A stretch of 6,003 nt of DNA from Minisyncoccota bacterium (GTDB lineage Bacteria > Patescibacteriota > Minisyncoccia > Phycocordibacterales > Phycocordibacteraceae), in assembly GCA_022844065.1 (NCBI GenBank), contig JALHML010000040.1:1-6003 (forward strand), in the 5' to 3' direction. Shown here one piece after another: positions 1-3,171 of the stretch (position 1 is the stretch's first letter; each line of letters begins with the position of its first letter). Made by a program: the position numbers and the translations under genes. A model generated the notes under the pieces. The model had not been told where the DNA came from. It saw only the letters and a list, made by a program, of their open reading frames with translations, and made no database searches.

Positions 1-419
1 AGGCCTCGACCCTCCAGGTAGGCCAGAGCCTCCGAGTTTTGCTGAAGGGCCTGCTGCCATACCTCAGCCACGCGCTCCAAAATTTCATAGGGAAAAGGGT
101 CCTCTGCGCGCGCGTCCTCTTGGGCGTGCGCTGTTCCAGCATGCTGCTGTAATTGGGCCAATGCCTCCGTGAACGACAACCTGGCGTGCTCTTGCAAAAA
201 GGTGACGTGGTCGCCGGACTTGCCGCAGCCAAAGCAATGATAGACCCCCTTCTTGATGTCGATAGAAAGCGACGGCGTCTTCTCCTCGTGAAATGGACAA
301 AGAGCCTTGCATCCCCGCCCCCGCCGGACCACCTCGATGCCAAAGATCTGGAAAAGCTCCGCCAGGTCGACCGCGGCTTTCAAGTCGCCGATCTTCTTGC
401 GGTCTGGTGTCGGGGTCAT
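1..419 (-). CDS. DnaG-type primase, CHC2 zinc-binding domain (3' end beyond window)
   Basis: Seen: from ATG at 419 the frame stays open to the left edge (139 codons). It contains CPFHEEKTPSLSI (residues 41-53) and YHCFGCGKSGD (60-70), giving C41-x2-H44-x17-C62-x2-C65. This is the CHC2 zinc ribbon of bacterial and phage primases, with the spacing of DnaG. Residues 71-100 continue as the usual helical tail, and the last visible residues (AYLEGRGL) match the 'YL..RGL' linker into the TOPRIM/RNA-polymerase domain, so the catalytic part probably lies to the left. Known for the family: the zinc domain helps recognise the template during RNA primer synthesis. Start: the ATG overlaps the stop of the upstream gene as ATGA and has only a weak Shine-Dalgarno, implying translational coupling. 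Context (operon of tiny genes, divergent XRE regulator, recombinase) suggests an element- or phage-encoded primase rather than the host dnaG. Whether it is full length, or fused to a helicase, cannot be seen. Confidence 0.9.
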   Translation of the reverse strand, partial: MTPTPDRKKIGDLKAAVDLAELFQIFGIEVVRRGRGCKALCPFHEEKTPSLSIDIKKGVYHCFGCGKSGDHVTFLQEHARLSFTEALAQLQQHAGTAHAQEDARAEDPFPYEILERVAEVWQQALQQNSEALAYLEGRG

Positions 420-613
420 CTCTGGCCCCATTCCTGGCACAGCTCGTCCAGTTGTTGTCGCTGCTGCTCGACGAAGTACGTGTAGTTGCGAAGCGTGTAA
501 AAGAGCTGGAGCAGATCGCTGGTGAGAGGGCCCTGCAAGTCGGGCTGCTGGCAAAGGAGACGCACCACCTCCTCAAGACGCACCCGAGCGCTGCCAATCG
601 GTTCTACCAACAC
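416..613 (-). CDS. Small hypothetical protein in primase operon (65 aa)
   Basis: I do not recognise a family. Seen: 65 codons from GTG at 613, with GGAGG eight bases upstream. The start lies 10 bases inside the end of the preceding gene, and the TGA stop overlaps the primase ATG (ATGA). The protein is soluble, with no signal or membrane segment. It is predicted mostly helical, leucine- and glutamine-rich, with charged N-terminal (VRLEEVVRLL) and C-terminal (VEQQRQQLDELCQEW) helices. A TTG in the next codon (610) is an alternative start. The double overlap indicates one transcript and coupled translation with the primase, so a role in the element's replication or early functions is inferred from position only. 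Confidence 0.7.
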   Translation of the reverse strand: MLVEPIGSARVRLEEVVRLLCQQPDLQGPLTSDLLQLFYTLRNYTYFVEQQRQQLDELCQEWGQR

Positions 614-819
614 GGCGCAGACCTCCGGGCAAAGTCTCCAAGACGCTCCCAGAAAACGGGCATGGCCTGCAGATGACGAGTAAAGCGTTCGCTGAGGCCG
701 CGCAACTCTTCGACCAGGTCGCCGGGCACCCGGTGGCGCTCCAGTTCATCGCAGAGCAAATAAAGGCGGTCGGCGGCTTCCTTGGGTGTGTAATTTATGG
801 GGTCGGGTAGTGGGGTCAC
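604..819 (-). CDS. Small hypothetical protein, first gene of the leftward operon (71 aa)
   Basis: I do not recognise a family. Seen: GTG start at 819 preceded by AGGAGG seven bases upstream (plus-strand positions 827-832), a strong ribosome site that fixes the start. The product is acidic to neutral and largely helical: an N-terminal PKEAADRLYLLCDELERH helix, then VEELRGLSERFTRHL, ending in RRSAPCW. No signal peptide or membrane segment is visible. It is the first gene downstream of the leftward promoter at 888-917 and overlaps the next gene by 10 bases. First genes of such operons in phages and satellites often encode small regulatory or replication-accessory proteins. That is inference from position, not from sequence. 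Confidence 0.7.
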   Translation of the reverse strand: MTPLPDPINYTPKEAADRLYLLCDELERHRVPGDLVEELRGLSERFTRHLQAMPVFWERLGDFARRSAPCW

Positions 820-826
820 GATCTGG

Positions 827-832
827 CCTCCT
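827..832 (-). promoter_or_regulatory. Strong Shine-Dalgarno of the operon's first gene
   Basis: AGGAGG on the minus strand, seven bases before the GTG at 819. It supports GTG rather than any downstream ATG as the start. Confidence 0.75.
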
Positions 833-873
833 CAAGTTAAGTTGTCGATAGAGTCATTTTTTGTGACTTTCAA

Positions 874-903
874 GAGTAGACTAGAAATTTATAACGTCTA
901 CTC
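874..903. promoter_or_regulatory. Candidate operator: 8-bp inverted repeat over the leftward promoter
   Basis: GAGTAGAC (874-881) and GTCTACTC (896-903) are perfect reverse complements separated by 14 bases. One arm lies in the -35/-10 spacer and the other at the expected start site, with the -10 box between them. A further GTCTA half-site occurs at 920-924, spaced 24 bases from the one at 896. A weaker pair, AGTCA (852-856) and TGACT (864-868), lies downstream in the leader. The adjacent divergent XRE regulator is the natural candidate binder; this is inference. No convincing rightward promoter for that regulator was found. Confidence 0.6.
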
Positions 904-917
904 CTATGGATTGTCAA
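888..917 (-). promoter_or_regulatory. Leftward sigma70-type promoter of the primase operon
   Basis: Read on the minus strand: a perfect -35 TTGACA (917-912), an 18-base spacer and -10 TATAAA (893-888). Transcription should start near 881, leaving a leader of about 60 bases before the GTG at 819. The surrounding 840-956 stretch is visibly AT-rich compared with the rest of the window. The promoter is overlapped by the inverted repeat at 874-903, so it is probably repressible. Confidence 0.75.
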
Positions 918-968
918 CGGTCTATATCTTGAGAAACAGACACCCAAAATGGTAGCATGTCTATGAAG

Positions 969-974
969 TGGAGG
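969..974 (+). promoter_or_regulatory. Shine-Dalgarno selecting GTG 981 as start of the XRE gene
   Basis: TGGAGG, six bases upstream of GTG 981. It would lie inside the coding sequence if the ATG at 957 were used, so it decides the start. Confidence 0.6.
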
Positions 975-980
975 TTTTTC

Positions 981-1331
981 GTGTCACTTGGACGTCAAAT
1001 CGTTAAGCTGCGAATGCAGAAGCAATGGAAGCAAAAAGATCTCGCCGCAAAGCTGGGGATCAATCAGCGTCATCTAGTCCGATGGGAGCTCGATCAAGCA
1101 AAACCTCGACCCAAGGGAATGAAGCTTTTAGCGGAAGTTTTAGAGGTGACTGTAGAGGAACTCGTTGAGGAAGCTGAGCGCAGCCCCCTTTCTAGGATTG
1201 AGGACCCGGAACTGAAAGAACTCGTGGAGAACATCCCGAGCTTGAATGAGAGCAAGCAAGCGGCACTTAAAATCGTCCTGCGAGACATGCTTACGTGCCA
1301 GCAGATCCAGAGATTTAACAGAGCCTCCTAG
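981..1331 (+). CDS. XRE-family (Cro/CI-like) transcriptional regulator
   Basis: Seen: 116 residues. The N-terminal domain runs LGRQIVKLRMQKQWKQKDLAAKLG, and the helix-turn-helix pairs QKDLAAKLG (18-26) with the recognition helix NQRHLVRWELDQ (28-39). It is followed by the usual MKLLAEVLEVTVEELV (47-62) that closes an XRE fold. The C-terminal half (about 67-116) is a short charged helical tail, too short for a peptidase or sensor domain. Start choice: an in-frame ATG at 957 has no ribosome site, whereas GTG at 981 follows TGGAGG by six bases and begins exactly at the family's usual 'slG..I..lR'. I therefore prefer 981. Known for the family: DNA-binding repressors that control divergent phage or plasmid operons. 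Inference: it represses the leftward primase operon through the palindrome at 874-903, and may also control itself. Confidence 0.85.
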   Translation: MSLGRQIVKLRMQKQWKQKDLAAKLGINQRHLVRWELDQAKPRPKGMKLLAEVLEVTVEELVEEAERSPLSRIEDPELKELVENIPSLNESKQAALKIVLRDMLTCQQIQRFNRAS

Positions 1332-1349
1332 AAGGCGATTCCACAGAAG

Positions 1350-1373
1350 TTTCTAGGTGCAAGCGCCTAGAAA
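1350..1373. repeat. Hairpin after the XRE gene
   Basis: TTTCTAGG (1350-1357) pairs perfectly with CCTAGAAA (1366-1373). A G-U and a G-C pair can extend it to about 10 bp around a four-base CAAG loop. It lies 18 bases past the XRE stop. There is no T-run on the plus strand, so it is not a typical terminator. It may protect the 3' end or form part of the structured leader of the peptide gene at 1444. Confidence 0.6.
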
Positions 1374-1409
1374 AGCCGAACGCCTCAGGCCATGAACCTG
1401 AGGCGTTCG
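1371..1409 (-). terminator. Perfect 13-bp stem, possible leftward intrinsic terminator
   Basis: Positions 1377-1389 (CGAACGCCTCAGG) and 1397-1409 are exact reverse complements around a seven-base loop. Read leftward, the stem is followed by GGCTTTTC, that is a T4 run, as in a short intrinsic terminator. Read rightward there is no T-run. It could therefore end a leftward antisense transcript from the 1510-1570 side, or act as a leader stem-loop in the rightward mRNA of the small peptide. The stem is certain; the role is not. Confidence 0.5.
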
Positions 1410-1410
1410 T

Positions 1411-1441
1411 GTCTCACCCTGCTAAAGAAAGGAGGTGAGAC
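1411..1441 (+). promoter_or_regulatory. Ribosome-site-sequestering inverted repeat
   Basis: GTCTCACC (1411-1418) is the exact reverse complement of GGTGAGAC (1434-1441), with a 15-base loop. The 3' arm contains half of the Shine-Dalgarno AAGGAGGTGA (1429-1438), a 10-of-10 match to the canonical anti-SD. In RNA the arm would hide the ribosome site of the ATG at 1444 when folded. Such SD occlusion is a known control in type I toxin mRNAs. Confidence 0.6.
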
Positions 1442-1443
1442 GT

Positions 1444-1518
1444 ATGGAGCTTTTACTGGCTTTTTCAGTAATTGTGTTGGCTTTGGCCATCTTCGCCAGC
1501 GTAATGCTGAAGAAGTAA
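1444..1518 (+). CDS. 24-residue hydrophobic membrane peptide, type I toxin-like
   Basis: Seen: ATG at 1444 to TAA at 1516-1518. The peptide begins MELLLAFSVIVLALAI, ends FASVMLKK, and is one uninterrupted hydrophobic segment (residues 3-22) closed by two lysines. The ribosome site AAGGAGGTGA (1429-1438) is a perfect anti-SD match with suitable spacing, far stronger than a chance ORF would carry, and it is part of an inverted repeat. A stem-loop terminator follows 13 bases after the stop. This size, a single membrane span with a basic C-terminus, a sequestered ribosome site and a dedicated terminator match the general plan of type I toxins (TisB, Ldr, Fst, TxpA and holin-like peptides), but I see no sequence identity to a named family. 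Alternatives are a small phage membrane protein or a leader peptide. It could be co-transcribed with the XRE gene, 112 bases upstream. Confidence 0.6.
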   Translation: MELLLAFSVIVLALAIFASVMLKK

Positions 1519-1531
1519 CCTGAGCTAACGG

Positions 1532-1574
1532 GGCGGTCAGGTCATACAGGGACTTGGCCGCCTTCTCCTTTTCT
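1532..1574 (+). terminator. Intrinsic terminator of the small-peptide gene
   Basis: Bases 1532-1543 (GGCGGTCAGGTC) pair with 1551-1562 (GACTTGGCCGCC) over 12 positions, with two G-U pairs and a seven-base loop. The tract TTCTCCTTTTCT follows at 1563-1574. It starts 13 bases after the TAA of the peptide gene, defining the 3' end of a short mRNA. Confidence 0.7.
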
Positions 1575-1603
1575 AGGGTAGCACATCCGTCAAAACCTGC
1601 CAA
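1575..1603 (-). promoter_or_regulatory. Possible antisense promoter facing the small-peptide gene
   Basis: On the minus strand TTGGCA (1603-1598), exactly 17 bases, then TACCCT (1580-1575). The -35 box matches five of six consensus bases and the -10 only three. Transcription would begin near 1568, just at the end of the peptide gene's terminator. It would run antisense through that gene towards the stem and T4 run at 1371-1409. This fits a cis-antisense RNA, but the weak -10 leaves real doubt. Confidence 0.3.
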
Positions 1604-1608
1604 CCCAC

Positions 1609-1629
1609 GGCTTCTGGGCGAAGCCTTTT
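1609..1629 (+). terminator. Second rightward hairpin with T4 run
   Basis: GGCTTC (1609-1614), a five-base loop, GAAGCC (1620-1625), then TTTT (1626-1629). It is a short but well-formed rightward terminator-like structure. It would back up the stronger terminator at 1532-1574 and keep rightward transcription out of the convergent recombinase gene. Confidence 0.45.
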
Positions 1630-1636
1630 GAGTTCG

Positions 1637-1686
1637 CGGTTTGGCCGCCCAACTGCGAACCTACGCCAGGCCACCGCGCCAAACCG
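1637..1686. repeat. 9-bp inverted repeat just past the recombinase gene
   Basis: CGGTTTGGC (1637-1645) and GCCAAACCG (1678-1686) are exact reverse complements with a 32-base spacer. An overlapping smaller pair, GTTCGC (1632-1637) and GCGAAC (1655-1660), shares the region. They lie in the 3' flank of the recombinase gene (which ends at 1720). A role in recombinase transcript termination is possible, but no T-run follows leftward. The rest of 1630-1719 shows nothing else recognisable. Confidence 0.45.
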
Positions 1687-1719
1687 GGAACAAGTCGCCC
1701 GCCGGGGCGAAAATACCGG

Positions 1720-2292
1720 CTAGCTCTCGGCCAGGCGCTCCATGCCCGCCGCCAGCTGGGCCGGCGTGGTGTGGGTGTAGAGTTGAGTTGTCCGAAAGCT
1801 CTTGTGGCCAAACACCGCGCTCACGGTGGGCAGACTGGCGCAGTGGGCAAGGCGCGAAGCTGCGGTGTGCCGGAAAGTGTGGGGAGAGCAACGCACATCC
1901 AGGTCCGCCCGCTCGCGATAACGCTGGATCCGGTCCCGCAGTGAACGGGTTGGCAACCGAGCGTGGTGCCGGGTCACCAACAACGGCGACTCCTGCGCCA
2001 CCGCAAAGCCCCGACTGCGATTAAAGTGCACCAGGTCGACGACGGCCTGGCGGGCAATGCGGTTAAGCGGAACCTGGCGATGGCGACCGCCCTTGCCAAC
2101 CACCTCCACCCACCGGCGAGGAAGACCGTCTCGAGTCAACACGTGACCGACATCCAACCCACAAAGCTCCCAAGAACGCAGGCCGGTATGAAGAGCGAGA
2201 GTGATGAGCGCCCGATCTCGCAGACCAAATGGCTCGCCAGGGCGGATAGCGGAGAGCAACTGCTGCTCCTGAGTAGAAAGCAAAATACGCAT
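1720..2292 (-). CDS. Tyrosine recombinase/integrase, catalytic domain only
   Basis: Seen: 190 residues from ATG at 2292, preceded by AAGGAG with seven bases spacing, which fixes the start. All active-site residues of the family can be placed: R39 in HTGLRSWELCGL, K67 in VGKGGRHRQVPL (beta hairpin), H138 and R141 in SPHTFRHTAASRL, H163 in VFGHKSFRTTQLYTH, and nucleophile Y172. Known for the family: site-specific DNA cleavage through a 3'-phosphotyrosine and strand exchange, for integration, excision or inversion. Odd: integrases and XerC/D usually have about 100 N-terminal residues that clamp the core site. Here the protein starts directly at the catalytic domain (DRALITLALHTGLR), as in the short FimB/FimE-type recombinases. 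Upstream DNA holds hairpins and no in-frame domain, so this is not a simple frameshift. It probably serves the element to its left. The long palindrome 41 bases upstream of its start may be its target or a control structure. Confidence 0.9.
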   Translation of the reverse strand: MRILLSTQEQQLLSAIRPGEPFGLRDRALITLALHTGLRSWELCGLDVGHVLTRDGLPRRWVEVVGKGGRHRQVPLNRIARQAVVDLVHFNRSRGFAVAQESPLLVTRHHARLPTRSLRDRIQRYRERADLDVRCSPHTFRHTAASRLAHCASLPTVSAVFGHKSFRTTQLYTHTTPAQLAAGMERLAES

Positions 2293-2310
2293 AGTGGAAC
2301 TCCTTAGAAA
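2293..2310 (-). promoter_or_regulatory. Ribosome site of the recombinase gene
   Basis: Minus-strand AAGGAG (2305-2300) stands seven bases before ATG 2292. It shows the short 190-residue form is a genuine translation unit rather than a truncated reading of a longer integrase. Confidence 0.65.
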
Positions 2311-2333
2311 AATGTGCGCAAGGGAGTGACGGA

Positions 2334-2503
2334 GGCCCCGCCCATCGCACCCTCTCTTCGAGCAGCTCGGTCAAGGGCGATTGCCGCGCAGCGGCTGGCC
2401 CCTGCCCGAAAGGTGGCCCGGCCAGCCGCGGAGCGGCAATCGGCGAGCGTAGCGAGCGGACCCTTGACCGGGCTGCTACTTTCAGGGTGCGATGGGCGGG
2501 GCC
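2334..2503. repeat. Very long imperfect palindrome (about 170 bp) upstream of the recombinase
   Basis: Three nested paired blocks can be read directly. Outer arm: 2334-2353 with 2484-2503, 20 of 20 complementary. Middle: 2361-2377 with 2461-2477, 16 of 17 plus one G-U. Inner: 2378-2400 with 2420-2442, 21 of 23. The apical loop is 2401-2419 and contains GCCCGAAAGG. An 18-base one-sided bulge (2443-2460) with GCGAGCGTAGCGAGC extrudes from the right arm, and a small asymmetric internal loop (2354-2360 / 2478-2483) separates outer and middle blocks. Both flanks carry GA, which could be a trivial two-base duplication. It may be a folded single-strand recombination site, a MITE-like element, or a structured leader of the recombinase mRNA. 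No protein-coding reading is convincing here. Confidence 0.85.
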
Positions 2504-2589
2504 GAAGTTCAGTGCGTGGAAGTCGCGACTCTTTGAGTAAGTGAAATGCGGTCAAAGCCTTATTTTACAGGCTCTGTTCAGCAAGCCTA

Positions 2590-2631
2590 GGCAAGCTCAT
2601 CACAGAATCTGCCGAGCTTGCTGAGCTTGCC
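2590..2631. repeat. 10-bp perfect inverted repeat, candidate attachment/recombination region
   Basis: GGCAAGCTCA (2590-2599) and TGAGCTTGCC (2622-2631) are exact reverse complements with a 22-base spacer. Further copies of the same half-word surround it: GCAAGC at 2581-2586 and GAGCTTGC at 2614-2621, so the 50-base stretch is a cluster of AAGC/GCTT words in both orientations. Its position between the recombinase side and host-like genes is where an element end might lie. The other end is outside the window, so no direct repeat can be tested. Confidence 0.45.
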
Positions 2632-2688
2632 CAATGGCAAAAGTAGCACGTGAAACGCAGTTCCGCGGCATTGCGCACCTCACGCCAA

Positions 2689-2707
2689 CCCCTGTGGCCC
2701 GCAGGGG
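2689..2707. repeat. Short GC-rich hairpin
   Basis: CCCCTG (2689-2694) pairs with CAGGGG (2702-2707) over a seven-base loop. One of several stems in this intergenic region; function unknown. Confidence 0.45.
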
Positions 2708-2729
2708 CACACCAAAGCAAAGCTCTCGC

Positions 2730-2769
2730 TCACACGGCCCACAGCCTGTGAAACTGAGGGGCCGTGTGA
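2730..2769. repeat. 11-bp perfect inverted repeat hairpin
   Basis: TCACACGGCCC (2730-2740) and GGGCCGTGTGA (2759-2769) are exact reverse complements with an 18-base loop. The loop and arm also hold the odd palindrome CACAG-C-CTGTG (2740-2750). No T-run follows on either strand, so it is not an obvious terminator. Confidence 0.65.
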
Positions 2770-2826
2770 CCGCTCCGCTTTCAGCCAGCACCCGGCCCCC
2801 AAAGTCTTGCGCCTGTCGCTCTTCTT

Positions 2827-2907
2827 GCTTTGGCCTGGGCCACGCCCGAAGGGCTCGCGAAGCGAGCTTTTGGGCCAAAAGCGGGGCCCAGGCCGGAGCC
2901 CCGCTTT
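2827..2907. repeat. Composite palindrome with alternative folds
   Basis: Outer arms 2827-2841 and 2885-2899 pair over 15 positions (two G-U). Inside, AAGGGCTCGC (2849-2858) pairs with GCGAGCTTTT (2862-2871) around a GAA loop. Competing with the outer stem, AAAGCGGGGC (2878-2887) pairs perfectly with GCCCCGCTTT (2898-2907). It shares the words GCCCGAA and GCGAGC with the large palindrome at 2334-2503, hinting at one repeat family. The mutually exclusive stems could form a switch-like RNA, or simply reflect nested palindromes. Confidence 0.65.
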
Positions 2908-3171
2908 CGCGCTCTCTCGCCTGGGCCGTGAAAGGAAATTTTTTCCAGAGGGCGACCTGTGTCGGGTTCGACATGCATTGAGGCGGACTGAGGCAATGCC
3001 AGAAACGAATTCTCAGCCCAAAACCCTCGCGCAATCCATTTCCGAAAGCCGGCCCTGAGAATGGCCATAGCCGAGTCAGAAAGCCTGCATTAAGGCGGCG
3101 CAAAGGCCCATCTGAAAAGGGTATTAACGATAAACCCGAAGCCTTCAAAGAAGAAAAAATCGGAGGCCCTC

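Larger units (their letters stand above)
2504..3171. other. Gene-poor, hairpin-rich intergenic region
   Basis: I see no convincing gene in this stretch. The longest open frame (leftward 3148-2600) owes its length to GC-rich palindromes, lacks domain-like sequence and has no clear ribosome site. No tRNA or rRNA signature was found. It holds a short AGCCT/AGGCT hairpin (2556-2573), the inverted repeat at 2590-2631, the hairpins at 2689-2707, 2730-2769 and 2827-2907, and a GCATTG/CAATGC pair (2975-2999). The final 100 bases lead to the lipoprotein gene. TATTAA (3122-3127) could be a -10 box there, but no matching -35 is seen. Confidence 0.6.

Noticed and set aside
85..597. Leftward 170-codon frame and overlapping rightward frames
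   Set aside because: Out-of-frame shadows of the primase and the 65-aa gene. The primase frame carries the CHC2 motif and the clean ATGA coupling.
957..980. ATG 957 or ATG 963 as start of the XRE gene
   Set aside because: No ribosome site precedes them, while TGGAGG lies within this stretch and fits GTG 981. The extra residues MSMKWRFF have no counterpart in the family.
1641..2307. Rightward frames opposite the recombinase
   Set aside because: The minus strand holds every catalytic motif of a tyrosine recombinase in one frame; the opposite frames are shadows.
2304..2555. Leftward 83-codon and rightward 76-codon open frames
   Set aside because: Both lie on the arms of the long palindrome, so an open frame on one strand mirrors onto the other. 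Low-complexity Ala/Arg/Ser content with no family resemblance.
2331..2910. CRISPR array or tandem repeats
   Set aside because: The repeats are inverted arms of hairpins, not regularly spaced direct repeats with unique spacers.
2955..2985. GGGTTCGAC as a tRNA or tmRNA T-arm
   Set aside because: Flanking bases do not form the required five-pair stem, and no acceptor, D or anticodon arms can be built.
2600..3148. Leftward open frame of 182 codons
   Set aside because: Length comes from GC-rich palindromes lacking stops. No domain-like sequence and no good ribosome site; it overlaps the hairpins at 2730-2907.
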